Source: Clostridia bacterium
Lineage (GTDB): Bacteria; Bacillota; Clostridia; Christensenellales; UBA1242
NCBI GenBank assembly: GCA_028702545.1
Contig: JAQVOQ010000023.1
Location: 1-14,721, forward strand
Length of the DNA stretch: 14,721 bases
Reading direction: 5' to 3'
Position 1 is the first letter of the stretch. Each line of letters opens with the position of its first letter. The notes under the pieces were generated by a model. That model ran no database searches and was not told the origin of the DNA. It saw only the letters and a list, made by a program, of their open reading frames with translations. The translations under genes were made by a program, and so were the position numbers. This document shows, piece by piece, positions 1-8,613 of the stretch.

Positions 1-38
1 ACAAACAAATAAACAAAATAACAAAAGGAAATAAAAAA

Positions 39-599
39 ATGATATTGATTGTAGGATTAGGAAACCCCAGCAAAAAATACGAAAATACCTATCATAATAT
101 GGGATTTATGACGATGGATACTTATGCTGAGAAAAAAGGCGTTACCTTAAATAAAAATAAAGGCAATGCGTTTGTTTTTGAGGGTAAAATTGGTGAACAC
201 AAAGTTATACTGGCCAAGCCTAAAACTTTTATGAATTTAAGTGGAAAAAGCATTCAAAGTTTGTCTACAATTTATAAAATTGACGCTAAACATATATTAA
301 TAATTTATGATGATATTGACCTTGAATTAGGAGCCGTAAGATATAGAGCATCTGGCAGTGGTGGCACTCATAATGGCATGAAAGACATAGTTAATATTAT
401 GGGAACAAACGAAATTCCAAGGGTTAGAATAGGTGTTGGAATGCCTGAAAACAGTAATATGAACTTAGCTGATTATGTTTTAAGTCATATAAGCAAGGCA
501 AAACTACTATTATTGAGCGAGGCTTTTGAAAAAACTGCCGACTTGATTGATGAGTTTATTATAAAAGGCGGAGAGATAGAAAACAAAAGTGTCAACTAA
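39..599 (+). CDS. pth: Peptidyl-tRNA hydrolase
   Basis: Cytoplasmic enzyme that cleaves the ester bond of peptidyl-tRNAs dropped from stalled ribosomes, recycling tRNA. The 186-residue length is normal for the bacterial Pth family. Visible family motifs are GLGNP (residues 6-10, Asn9), YHNMGF with the catalytic His19, KPKTFMNLSG (Asn66), the YDDID acidic motif (residues 90-94) and SGGTHNGMKD (Asn112). The start is supported by an AAAGGA Shine-Dalgarno about 8 bases upstream. It leads mfd by 27 bases, a Bacillota arrangement (in B. subtilis pth/spoVC lies just upstream of mfd). Its stop codon lies in the loop of a terminator-like hairpin. Any promoter lies before the window. Confidence 0.97.
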   Translation: MILIVGLGNPSKKYENTYHNMGFMTMDTYAEKKGVTLNKNKGNAFVFEGKIGEHKVILAKPKTFMNLSGKSIQSLSTIYKIDAKHILIIYDDIDLELGAVRYRASGSGGTHNGMKDIVNIMGTNEIPRVRIGVGMPENSNMNLADYVLSHISKAKLLLLSEAFEKTADLIDEFIIKGGEIENKSVN

Positions 600-612
600 A
601 CTTTTGTTTTTT
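580..612 (+). terminator. Terminator-like hairpin overlapping the end of pth
   Basis: A 10-bp stem (580-589 with 601-610) encloses an 11-base loop that contains the pth stop codon, and the right arm runs into six T. The stem is almost entirely A:T with only two G:C pairs, so termination is probably partial. mfd starts 15 bases after the T run with no room for its own promoter, which suggests the hairpin lowers rather than stops transcription into mfd. Confidence 0.5.
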
Positions 613-626
613 AAATTAAAGGGTTT

Positions 627-3600
627 ATGTTAAAAAACATATTGCAAAAACTAAAAATAAACAGCGAATACTTGTCGCTTTATAGCTCACTTCAAAATAA
701 AAAAAATGTGAGCGTTTTTGGTTCAATTATTGCCGATAGAGTGTTGTTTTTGAATAGTTTTAACGATAGTTTTGTGCTGATTGCCGAAAACATAAAAGAA
801 GCAAATAAATTAAAAGAACATTTTGAAGCACTTAACAAAAAAGTAAGCATTATAGGTTACAAATTGTCAGGCTATATTTTTCATACAGCAGAGCAAAGCA
901 ACTTAATGCAAGAGTATTATATCGCGCTTTATAGCTTAGTTAAAAACGAGCTAGATATTCTAATAATAACGCCCGAAATTCTAATGCAAAAATTGCCGAT
1001 GCCAAGCGTTTTTAAAAGCCATATTTTAACTTTAAATACTGGTGTCAACTATGACTTAGAATTACTGATAAAACAATTAATTAAAATAGGCTACAAACGA
1101 GAAGCGATGGCGGAGCATAGAGGCGATTTTAGTTTAAGAGGCGATATTTTAGATGTTTTTCCGTCCAACAGTGAACTGCCGTTTAGGGTGCAATTTTTTG
1201 ATGATGAAGTAGAAAATATAAAAAGTTATAACTTAATATCTTACACAACAATAACCGATGTTAAGCATATTGATATTAGCCCTAATACACTAATTTTCGT
1301 AGATGAAAATGAACTTGAGCAAGTAACAAAAAGCATAAAAAATTCTGCTAGTAAATCAAACTTAGAGCCTAATTATATGGTTAGGTTAAATAATATTTGT
1401 GAAAACATTTTTTTAAACTTAGGGTTTAATAATAGAGATGTAAGTCTTAGCTGGTGCTTGCCGTTTTTGCCAAATTATAAGGCTAGTATACTCAACTATA
1501 TTGCGCCTGAAAGCCTACTAGTTTTTAACGATGTAAAACTAGTTGTTAATGAACTTGACTTATTATATAAAGAGTTTGAATTAAGCATAAAAAACCTAAA
1601 AAATGCCGGCGAAGTTTTAGCGGAGCATAAGCATTTTTATTTTAGTAAGCAGGAACTTTTAGAGGGTTTAAATAGCAATGTAAAATTAGCCTATCATAAT
1701 TTAACTAGCCAAAATAATTTATTTATTCCCGACGAAGTTTTTAGCTTAAAAGTGTCGCCAATAGTTAATTATTCAAAAAATTATAAAATGCTAGTAAGTG
1801 ACTTAAAAAGGTTTTTAAAAGACAAAAAAACACTAGTGCTAGCGGGCGAAAATAGCTCATCAAGCGTCTACCTAGAAAAATTTTTAAAAGAACAAAGTAT
1901 TGATGCTAACCTTATTACAAGCACGAGTCAAGTGGTAAAGGGCAAAATAAACATTTTAACTTCAAAAATCAAAGAAGGTTTTAGTTTAACTTTTGAACAG
2001 TTAATAATAATTGGCGGAGAACAACTATTTGATAAAAAAAAATCAAAACAGATAAAAAGCAAAAACAAAAAAGCTGTGTTTACTATGCCAAAAGTTGGCG
2101 ATTATGTAGTGCACGACACTCACGGAATAGGTTTATGTATATCTATTGAAAGATTAAAATTATCAGGATACGAAAAAGATTACATTTTAATTAAATATGC
2201 CGGCGGAGACATGTTATATTTACCGACTGAACAAGTAGAATTAATCAGTAGCTATGTCGGCGGAGAGGAAGCGCCAAAATTAAACAAAATTGGCGGAGCA
2301 GAGTTTGCTCGGCAAAAAGAAAAAGTAAGATTAAGTGTAAAAGATATGGCGATAGACTTAGTCGGTTTATACGCATCAAGGCAAAAGCGTCAAGGCTTTA
2401 AATTTTTGCCAGATGACGATATGCAACAAGATTTTGAGCGCGCTTTTCCTTACACCGAAACCGATGACCAAGTCATCTCTATTAACGAGATAAAAAGCGA
2501 TATGCAGAGTTCAAAAATTATGGACAGGCTTATTTGTGGCGATGTCGGTTATGGCAAAACAGAAGTTGCTCTAAGAGCAGCATTTAAAGCAATTTTAAGC
2601 GGAAAGCAAGTGGCATTTTTAGCGCCGACTACAATTTTGGCCGAACAGCATTATAATACTTGTTTAGCTCGTATGGGCGAATTTGCAGTTAGCTGTGATG
2701 TACTTAGTCGTTTTAAAAACCCAAAAGAAGTAAAAGAGTCGTTAAAGAAATTAGTAGAAGGCGAAACCAACATAATTTGTGGAACGCACAGACTCCTTAG
2801 TAAAGATGTTAAATTTAAAGATTTAGGACTGCTTATTTTAGACGAAGAACAACGCTTTGGAGTGGCGGATAAAGAAAAAATTAAAGAGCTTAAAAAACAC
2901 ATTGATGTTATAACAATGAGCGCAACACCTATTCCAAGAACTCTTCATATGTCTATGATTGGTATTAGGGATATAAGTTTAATTGAAACACCACCAAAAG
3001 ACCGCTTGCCAGTGCAAACTTTTGTTACGGAATATTCTAACGCATTAGTGGAAGATGCAGTTAATAGAGAGGTTATGAGGGATGGACAAGTACTTGTTAT
3101 TTATAATAGGGTAGAAACGATTAGCACAATGTTTGAGCGTTTTCGTACACTTATGCCAAATGTTGTTATGAAAATAGCTCACGGACAAATGCCAAAGCAT
3201 GAACTAGAAAAAGTAATAAAAGATTTATATGATGGCAAAATTCAACTTTTACTCGCCACAACATTAATAGAAAACGGCATTGATTTGCCAAATGCTAACA
3301 CCTTAATTGTGTTAAATAGCGATAAATTAGGGCTTAGTCAACTCTATCAGTTAAGGGGTAGAGTGGGAAGAAGTTCAAGACTTGGATATGCTTATTTTAC
3401 TTATGAAAAACAAAAAGTTTTAAGCGAGAGTGCATACAAGCGTTTAAGCGCCATAAACGAATTTACTGAACTTGGATCTGGCTTTAAAATTGCCCTTAGG
3501 GACTTGGAAATTAGAGGAGCAGGTAACATTTTAGGAAGAGAACAACACGGCCATATGGGACGCGTAGGTTATGATATGTATTGTAAAATTTTAGAAGAGG

Positions 3601-4079
3601 CAGTAAGAGAAATTAAAGGCGAAGCAAGGCAAAAAGTTAGAGATATTAAAATAGAATTAGAACTTAACTCATATATTCCAGCTGAGTATATAAAAGAAGA
3701 TGAAAATAGGTTTAGAGTATATTCTAGTTTGAATACGATTGAAACTACTGAGCAATATGATGAGGTGTTAAAAGAAATAGCTAACATTTACGGCGAAGTG
3801 CCAAAAACTGTTATCAACTTAGCGACTACTGCGTTTATGAAAAACTTAGCTATTAAAGTAGGACTTAAAAAAATTATAATAAATACTAACAAGTGTTTAA
3901 TAGAATTCTACGATAAAGAAAAAGCCATAAGTGACTCTGTAAATAAGGCGTTATCACAATTTAAAAGCGTTGCTGTATTAAAGTTTGAAAATAATGCAAT
4001 AATTGAGTTTGACTTAAAGGGTTATTCAGTAAATAAAAAACAAGATAGCGTATTAAAATTTTTACTACTTTGCGATTAA
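627..4079 (+). CDS. mfd: Transcription-repair coupling factor Mfd
   Basis: DNA translocase that removes RNA polymerase stalled at lesions and recruits UvrA for nucleotide excision repair. The 1150 residues match full-length Mfd. The N-terminal third carries a UvrB-like module, including a GDFSLRGDILDVFP segment near residues 165-180. A CarD-like RNA polymerase interaction domain begins near residue 489 (KVGDYVVHDTHGIG). RecG-like helicase motifs follow: Walker A GDVGYGKTE (638-646), DEEQ (739-742), SATPIPRT (765-772) and QLRGRVGR (908-915). The RDLEIRGAGN part of the translocation (TRG) motif is at 958-967, and then the C-terminal regulatory domain. The AAAGGG ribosome site sits only 3 bases from the ATG, unusually close, and no better in-frame start is visible. 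Transcription probably comes through from pth. Confidence 0.98.
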   Translation: MLKNILQKLKINSEYLSLYSSLQNKKNVSVFGSIIADRVLFLNSFNDSFVLIAENIKEANKLKEHFEALNKKVSIIGYKLSGYIFHTAEQSNLMQEYYIALYSLVKNELDILIITPEILMQKLPMPSVFKSHILTLNTGVNYDLELLIKQLIKIGYKREAMAEHRGDFSLRGDILDVFPSNSELPFRVQFFDDEVENIKSYNLISYTTITDVKHIDISPNTLIFVDENELEQVTKSIKNSASKSNLEPNYMVRLNNICENIFLNLGFNNRDVSLSWCLPFLPNYKASILNYIAPESLLVFNDVKLVVNELDLLYKEFELSIKNLKNAGEVLAEHKHFYFSKQELLEGLNSNVKLAYHNLTSQNNLFIPDEVFSLKVSPIVNYSKNYKMLVSDLKRFLKDKKTLVLAGENSSSSVYLEKFLKEQSIDANLITSTSQVVKGKINILTSKIKEGFSLTFEQLIIIGGEQLFDKKKSKQIKSKNKKAVFTMPKVGDYVVHDTHGIGLCISIERLKLSGYEKDYILIKYAGGDMLYLPTEQVELISSYVGGEEAPKLNKIGGAEFARQKEKVRLSVKDMAIDLVGLYASRQKRQGFKFLPDDDMQQDFERAFPYTETDDQVISINEIKSDMQSSKIMDRLICGDVGYGKTEVALRAAFKAILSGKQVAFLAPTTILAEQHYNTCLARMGEFAVSCDVLSRFKNPKEVKESLKKLVEGETNIICGTHRLLSKDVKFKDLGLLILDEEQRFGVADKEKIKELKKHIDVITMSATPIPRTLHMSMIGIRDISLIETPPKDRLPVQTFVTEYSNALVEDAVNREVMRDGQVLVIYNRVETISTMFERFRTLMPNVVMKIAHGQMPKHELEKVIKDLYDGKIQLLLATTLIENGIDLPNANTLIVLNSDKLGLSQLYQLRGRVGRSSRLGYAYFTYEKQKVLSESAYKRLSAINEFTELGSGFKIALRDLEIRGAGNILGREQHGHMGRVGYDMYCKILEEAVREIKGEARQKVRDIKIELELNSYIPAEYIKEDENRFRVYSSLNTIETTEQYDEVLKEIANIYGEVPKTVINLATTAFMKNLAIKVGLKKIIINTNKCLIEFYDKEKAISDSVNKALSQFKSVAVLKFENNAIIEFDLKGYSVNKKQDSVLKFLLLCD

Positions 4080-4084
4080 ATCAA

Positions 4085-4113
4085 TTGCTAATACATGCAT
4101 TATCTTGTATAAT
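4085..4113 (+). promoter_or_regulatory. Sigma-A promoter of the foldase gene
   Basis: TTGCTA (4085-4090), 17 bases, then TATAAT (4108-4113), a perfect -10 box. It lies between the mfd stop and the GTG start at 4151, so the foldase gene can be transcribed independently of mfd. No terminator is seen between mfd and this promoter. Confidence 0.75.
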
Positions 4114-4150
4114 TAAAAAGCAATAAATATATAGAAAGGAAGAAATTTGA

Positions 4151-5761
4151 GTGAAAAAATTATTATCAGTAATATTATTAGTGTTATTTGCAAGCATCAG
4201 CGTTTTAAGCGGATGTGACCTTATTGGACTTAATGAGGCAAAGTATTATAACACTGTCGTTATAACAGTAGGCGATGTTGAAATTACAAAAGAAGAGTTG
4301 ATTCAACGTTTTAATAGCGTTGGCTCACAATATATTGAAGATGGCGATACCGTAGCGCAAGCTATGGATAAAGTCGTTGATAGCATAGTATATCGTGAAC
4401 TTATTTTAATGAAAGCAAAAGATGTTTTGGGAGACTTAACTCAAACTCAAGTTAATGCTGTTTGGCAAGAAGTTTATGATTTTGTTAATAGTCAATTAAA
4501 TGAATATGAAGGTCAAATTAAAGCTGAATGGAATGTCGTTTATTTAACGACTGAGGATGAAGTAGAGCCAGAAACATTTGATATTTACGAGCCTTATGAG
4601 AAAAAAGTATTGATTGTTGAGGGCGAATTTGTAAATGTTCCAGTAGAGCCAGAAGCTGTTGAAGATCCTATTGGTGACATTGTTAGAGAAGATTTTAATA
4701 CAGGTATTGATGAGGTTAGTAGTGGCTTTACTTATGCTGAGGTTCAAGCAGAAGCTTGGAAGAGATATATTAGACAATTAAAAAATAATGAAGTATGGAA
4801 AAATTTATCAACAATTGATTCAGAAGTTTTTGATAGAGAATTAGCAAGACTATATGACATTTATGCAGGCAACAAGTATATTGCTTTATTTGAAGAAAAT
4901 TATAACGATAATTTAGGAATTGACAATCAAGCGATTGTTGACAAATATATTGAACTAGTTCAAGATAGTTTTGCAAAATATTCAATAGATATGGAAGCTT
5001 ATCACACGGCAATGAGTTCGGATGCGGCATCAGTTTATTATCATCCAAATTCAGGAGAGGAATATATTTATGTAAGTCATGTATTGATTAAATACAATGA
5101 CGAACAAACAGCATTAATTGAGGATTATAAAGCACAACTTGCAGCTGGTGATATTGACCAAATTCAATATGATGCACTGGTGTTAGCAGTTCAAAATCAA
5201 ATATCAGGCAAAGAGCGTGATGAAAACGGACTAGAAATTGGAGATGACAAATTAGCAAGCACAATTTTGACCGAAATCCAAAATGCTCTAGCAGCAGCTG
5301 GTGCAGATTTAGAATTAAAAGCACAAATCTTTAATGAATTTATTTACAAATATAATACTGACCCTGGTATGAATAATGCCGAAATACCTTATACAATCAA
5401 CCTAGATACAGAAGTAACCGATAAGATGGTAAAAGCATTTGCTGATACTTCAAGAGAATTATACTTAGAGGGTCAAGGCAGTTTGAGTGGGTTAGTTGAA
5501 GCAGATTATGGCTACCATATTATCTTTTATTCTAAGCCAGTTGAAAACATTATTACTTATGATAACTTATTAAACATAACACCTGAAGCACTTTATAATA
5601 CACCACTAAGCGTAGGACTTAATAAGAGTGTTTATGACAAAATGTATGACACAGTAAATAGAAGAAGTTATTCTAATTATCAAACTTCTGTTATAAATGA
5701 GATGAAAGGTACGACTGCAATTACAATTTATGAATCTCGCTTTGCTGACATTTTAGGTTAA
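4151..5761 (+). CDS. PrsA/SurA-type peptidyl-prolyl isomerase lipoprotein
   Basis: Probable extracytoplasmic foldase anchored in the outer face of the membrane, helping secreted proteins fold. The N-terminus is a lipoprotein signal with lipobox LSGC (lipidated Cys22). A SurA_N-like helical region follows (TVAQAMDKVVDSIVYREL), then a parvulin-type rotamase domain marked by VSHVLIK (308-314), FIYKYNTDPG (397-406) and YGYHIIFY (453-460). At 536 residues it is much longer than B. subtilis PrsA (about 290). About 85 residues separate the first two rotamase motifs where roughly 40 is usual, so the domain seems to carry an insertion, and there is an acidic spacer around residues 135-190. The start is GTG with AAGGA about 10 bases upstream. 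It follows mfd and ends in its own terminator. Family assignment is firm; client proteins are unknown. Confidence 0.87.
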   Translation: MKKLLSVILLVLFASISVLSGCDLIGLNEAKYYNTVVITVGDVEITKEELIQRFNSVGSQYIEDGDTVAQAMDKVVDSIVYRELILMKAKDVLGDLTQTQVNAVWQEVYDFVNSQLNEYEGQIKAEWNVVYLTTEDEVEPETFDIYEPYEKKVLIVEGEFVNVPVEPEAVEDPIGDIVREDFNTGIDEVSSGFTYAEVQAEAWKRYIRQLKNNEVWKNLSTIDSEVFDRELARLYDIYAGNKYIALFEENYNDNLGIDNQAIVDKYIELVQDSFAKYSIDMEAYHTAMSSDAASVYYHPNSGEEYIYVSHVLIKYNDEQTALIEDYKAQLAAGDIDQIQYDALVLAVQNQISGKERDENGLEIGDDKLASTILTEIQNALAAAGADLELKAQIFNEFIYKYNTDPGMNNAEIPYTINLDTEVTDKMVKAFADTSRELYLEGQGSLSGLVEADYGYHIIFYSKPVENIITYDNLLNITPEALYNTPLSVGLNKSVYDKMYDTVNRRSYSNYQTSVINEMKGTTAITIYESRFADILG

Positions 5762-5777
5762 AATAAAAACAAATATC

Positions 5778-5808
5778 AAAAAACATAAGTTTTGGCTTAT
5801 GTTTTTTT
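5778..5808 (+). terminator. Intrinsic terminator after the foldase gene
   Basis: Stem AAAAACATAAG (ending 5789) pairs with CTTATGTTTTT (from 5796) around a 6-base loop and ends in a run of seven T. It begins 17 bases after the stop codon. Confidence 0.85.
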
Positions 5809-5890
5809 GTTTAATTATGTACTCATTTACGCAAAATAAATTTGTTTTGAATAAATATAGATATTTAGTATATTAAATAGTAATAGCAAA

Positions 5891-5919
5891 TTGACAAATT
5901 TTGGCACTAGTGATAATAT
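5891..5919 (+). promoter_or_regulatory. Strong sigma-A promoter, extended -10
   Basis: Consensus TTGACA (5891-5896), 17 bases, then TAATAT (5914-5919) preceded by TG at 5911-5912 (extended -10). It lies 30 bases before the start of the membrane protein gene at 5950. The same -10 block, GTGATAATATA, recurs upstream of the superoxide dismutase gene. Confidence 0.82.
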
Positions 5920-5949
5920 AAAACAACAACTTATAAGTAAGAGGTAAAA

Positions 5950-7383
5950 ATGGAAACGAAAAACCGTTATGATAGGTTTTATATTGCTCGCTACAAACGA
6001 GCAATTAGAAGGCGCAAAAGACGCCCATTTTTAAAAGATAATGGTCTTAAAAAATTTGTGCCATATTTGGGCTTATTAGACATTGCATTTTTTGCTTCAC
6101 GCGAAGCAAGAAGTGAAAAAATTATTAGTGTTAGAGAAGACAAAACAATTGAGATGGAACAATTGCTAGAAGCTAAGGATACCGTTGTAAAGCAAAAGAG
6201 CAAAAAGAAATATTGGAGTTTTATTTTCCTGCTTGTAAACATTGGAGTAATTGCTTTAATCTTAATTAATCAAGCGGAAGTTAGAGGATTTTCATCGTTT
6301 GCTGATTTACTTGCTAGTGGTGCAAATTTTAACTATCTTTATTTAGCGATTTTAGGCTTTCCACTTCTTAATCTTCTTGATTGGAGTAAATTTTATTTAT
6401 TACTATATAAAGCCATTGGCAGAAGCAGGCATTATTTAAGTTATAAAGTTTCGGCTATTGGTAGATATTACGATTTTTTAACACCTCTTGGAACGGGCGG
6501 TCAACCGTTTCAGGTTTATTATCTTAATAAGCGTGGCGTAAAAAGTCAAATTGCAACAAGCGTGCCACTTGCTAAATATATTTTTAGTCAAATATCATTT
6601 GTTTTAATTGTAATAATTACACTTATTACTAACGCAGGCGCACAAGGCAACGACGCTATTGTAGTTACTGCTGCATGGTTAGGACTAAGTTTAAACCTAA
6701 TTTTACTACTAGGAGTTATGGTGCTTTCTGTTAGTAAAAAAATTGGTCCAAAAGTTACAATTGGTGTTTTAAAATTTTTAAACAAAATTAAAATAGTAAA
6801 AAATTACGAAGTAACTTTTAAAAAGGTTATGAGGTTTGTTAGAGAATATCAAAAAAGTATGCGTTTGTTTACCTCTAACATCTTCGTAGTGTTTTTATCT
6901 TTACTTTTATCATTTTTATATATTATAGTTCAAGGTACTATACCATTTTTAATCTATTGTGCTTTTAACGGCTTTGACCCTACTATGTGGTGGACCATTT
7001 TGAGCAAACTTGTAATTTTGGAATGTGCTGTTAGCTTTATCCCACTTCCAGGTGGTGCAGGTGCTTCTGAGCTTTCATTTACGGCTATGTTCGGTAGTTT
7101 GTTTGCAGGTGGAAGTTTCTTCTGGGCAATTTTAATATGGCGTCTAATCGTTTACTATGCGTTCATATTGCAAGGCTTTGTTGTAATAATTTATGATATG
7201 ATAATAGGCGATAAAAAAGCAGAAAGACTTAAAAAAATAGGCTTTTGGGAAGATGTACCTAAAAGGAAGTTATTTTCTCGGTTTAGGCGGAAAAAAGAAG
7301 AGGACTTTAAAAAAGATAATTATGAAAATATAGTTCAAGTTGATGCTGAGTTAATTGATAAAGAAGATAATAAAAAACAGTAA
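5950..7383 (+). CDS. LPG synthase TM/UPF0104 (YbhN-like) flippase-family membrane protein
   Basis: Multi-pass membrane protein of the lysylphosphatidylglycerol synthase transmembrane-domain family (UPF0104/YbhN/AglD). Members include the MprF flippase domain and proteins linked to lipid or glycolipid handling; the substrate here is unknown. The first ~85 residues are basic and soluble (RRRKRRP near residue 20), then hydrophobic segments begin near residue 88. Family signatures are TPLGTGGQPFQVYYL (178-192) and PGGAGASELSF (367-377). The C-terminal ~60 residues are charged and cytoplasm-like. No catalytic LPG synthase domain is present, so it is not a complete MprF. The start has GAGG 8 bases upstream. 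It stands alone between a terminator and a converging deacetylase gene; a joint envelope role with that gene is only a guess. Confidence 0.88.
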   Translation: METKNRYDRFYIARYKRAIRRRKRRPFLKDNGLKKFVPYLGLLDIAFFASREARSEKIISVREDKTIEMEQLLEAKDTVVKQKSKKKYWSFIFLLVNIGVIALILINQAEVRGFSSFADLLASGANFNYLYLAILGFPLLNLLDWSKFYLLLYKAIGRSRHYLSYKVSAIGRYYDFLTPLGTGGQPFQVYYLNKRGVKSQIATSVPLAKYIFSQISFVLIVIITLITNAGAQGNDAIVVTAAWLGLSLNLILLLGVMVLSVSKKIGPKVTIGVLKFLNKIKIVKNYEVTFKKVMRFVREYQKSMRLFTSNIFVVFLSLLLSFLYIIVQGTIPFLIYCAFNGFDPTMWWTILSKLVILECAVSFIPLPGGAGASELSFTAMFGSLFAGGSFFWAILIWRLIVYYAFILQGFVVIIYDMIIGDKKAERLKKIGFWEDVPKRKLFSRFRRKKEEDFKKDNYENIVQVDAELIDKEDNKKQ

Positions 7384-7399
7384 AATTTTACTGTTTTTT
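7372..7399. terminator. Bidirectional terminator between convergent genes
   Basis: A near-perfect palindrome, AAAACAGTAA / TTACTGTTTT with a 4-base centre (AATT), includes the stop codon of the forward membrane protein (7381-7383). It is flanked by a T run on the forward strand and by an A run that becomes a T run on the reverse strand. It can therefore end both the 5950-7383 transcript and the deacetylase transcript, whose stop is at 7421. Confidence 0.82.
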
Positions 7400-7420
7400 T
7401 ATTTATATTTAATATAAAGA

Positions 7421-8518
7421 TTATTTTTTGTAAAAGGGTACCTTGCGATTTTTGTGATCATATATCTCATAACTATTAAAATATTTTACATATTCTATAT
7501 GATCTTTTCGTAAGTTGTAACCATCTAGCGGATTTCTATCCATAAACAAAACTCTATTTTTTTTGTCTATATTAAAGGGTGCATAGCCAAAAAAATATTT
7601 TTTACCAACCCCGCAATACAATTTAAAGCCCGCTTCTTCCAAAAGATTATGTTTATAAGTCTTTTGTTTTTGTGCGTCAGCTATTTCATATTCGCCGTAG
7701 GGGTAAACATAAATCTCTGTTTTGCCGATGAGTGGTTCAACCTCTTGTTGCCAACGCTCAATTTCACGCTTAAATAACTCGTTTGATATATTCTTCATAT
7801 GATAGTGACCATAACTGTGCGAAGCGAATTCCCAGCCTTCTTCTTTTAATTTTTGCACTATTTTTGTAGCTTTTATAATTTCTGACTCTCTATTTATACC
7901 CGTTAAATTCGTTCTATAACCAAGTATTCCATCATAACCAGTTAAGCACAACAGCCCTTTGGCGTTATTAAACGAAAAGCTAGGATGTTTTTTTATAAAA
8001 TTAGATAATATGTTTATAAATTCTTTATCATAACTAATATTTTGTTTATCAGGTGCATTTTTAGTATAGGTTGCAAGATTGCCTGTTTCATCTAAAATAA
8101 TTTTGTCCACCATACCTCGCCCTAGTTTTTTAGTGTCGTAGTTTACATCATCAAAGGATAATATTAATGGTTTTTTCCCCTTAGGCAAAAGAAGCGTTTT
8201 TTTGTAGGCTCTGTCGTTTTTAATATCATAAACTTCACTTGCCTTAACTAGCACATAATCGTTTTGATAAAGACCAGCTAAAATACCTTTAAACTCAGAT
8301 GTTGTAAGGCAATCCTTGTCGTAATCATTTCTCATAAAATTATCTTGCTTAAAAGCTAAATCAGGGTAGGCTATTAGGCAATGAGTGAATAAATGTGCGA
8401 TTTCGCCATCATATTTTACTAAATCATTAGCAAAAACAGTAAAGTTGTTAGGTGCTAGCGTTGTTAAAATGCTAACAAATAATATTAAGATTAATAGAAA
8501 ACTGTTTTTAAGACGCAT
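7421..8518 (-). CDS. Secreted polysaccharide deacetylase (NodB homology domain)
   Basis: Probable exported carbohydrate esterase family 4 enzyme removing N- or O-acetyl groups from a cell-wall or extracellular polysaccharide. Residues 1-30 form a signal peptide, likely cleaved after VFA (no lipobox Cys). The NodB domain shows SFDD (121-124; catalytic base and metal-ligand Asp pair), HSYGH (234-238; the two metal His) and YPYGEY (272-277; motif 3). At 365 residues it is longer than a minimal NodB protein, and the region from 125 to 233 is larger than usual. The ATG is preceded by AGGAG with 7-base spacing. It converges on the 5950 gene and diverges from the QueG-like gene. I could not find a convincing promoter in the 95-base divergent gap. 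The substrate cannot be told from sequence. Confidence 0.87.
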   Translation of the reverse strand: MRLKNSFLLILILFVSILTTLAPNNFTVFANDLVKYDGEIAHLFTHCLIAYPDLAFKQDNFMRNDYDKDCLTTSEFKGILAGLYQNDYVLVKASEVYDIKNDRAYKKTLLLPKGKKPLILSFDDVNYDTKKLGRGMVDKIILDETGNLATYTKNAPDKQNISYDKEFINILSNFIKKHPSFSFNNAKGLLCLTGYDGILGYRTNLTGINRESEIIKATKIVQKLKEEGWEFASHSYGHYHMKNISNELFKREIERWQQEVEPLIGKTEIYVYPYGEYEIADAQKQKTYKHNLLEEAGFKLYCGVGKKYFFGYAPFNIDKKNRVLFMDRNPLDGYNLRKDHIEYVKYFNSYEIYDHKNRKVPFYKK

Positions 8519-8598
8519 AATAACACTCCTAATAGTACTAATAAATAGTATTTGTTATTTTTTTGTTTATATTAACACTTTTAAACGCTTTTTAAATA

Positions 8599-8607
8599 TG
8601 TTATAAT
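8599..8607 (+). promoter_or_regulatory. Extended -10 promoter giving a probably leaderless mRNA
   Basis: TG-T-TATAAT: extended TG at 8599-8600 and a perfect -10 at 8602-8607, with only a weak -35. The usual initiation distance puts the first transcribed base at about 8613-8615, on the ATG at 8614. No Shine-Dalgarno lies between the -10 box and the start codon. Confidence 0.62.
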
Positions 8608-8613
8608 TTTTTT

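Noticed and set aside
2205..2305. Repeated GGCGGAG words in mfd and elsewhere
   Set aside because: They encode Gly-Gly plus an acidic or Ala residue or are scattered by chance; spacing is irregular, so they are not a repeat element.
2651..2902. Reverse open frame of 83 codons inside mfd
   Set aside because: It lies opposite conserved helicase motifs, has no ribosome site and no family resemblance.
4544..5324. Three reverse open frames inside the foldase gene
   Set aside because: Low-complexity Leu/Cys/His-rich translations opposite a clear lipoprotein gene; no ribosome sites.
8521..8580. Small TACTA/TAGTA hairpin and weak hexamers between the divergent deacetylase and QueG-like genes
   Set aside because: The 5-bp stem and poor -35/-10 matches are at the level expected by chance in such AT-rich DNA.
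8385..8606. Forward 73-codon frame at the start of the deacetylase gene
   Set aside because: It is the antisense of the signal peptide region of the deacetylase and runs into the QueG-like promoter.
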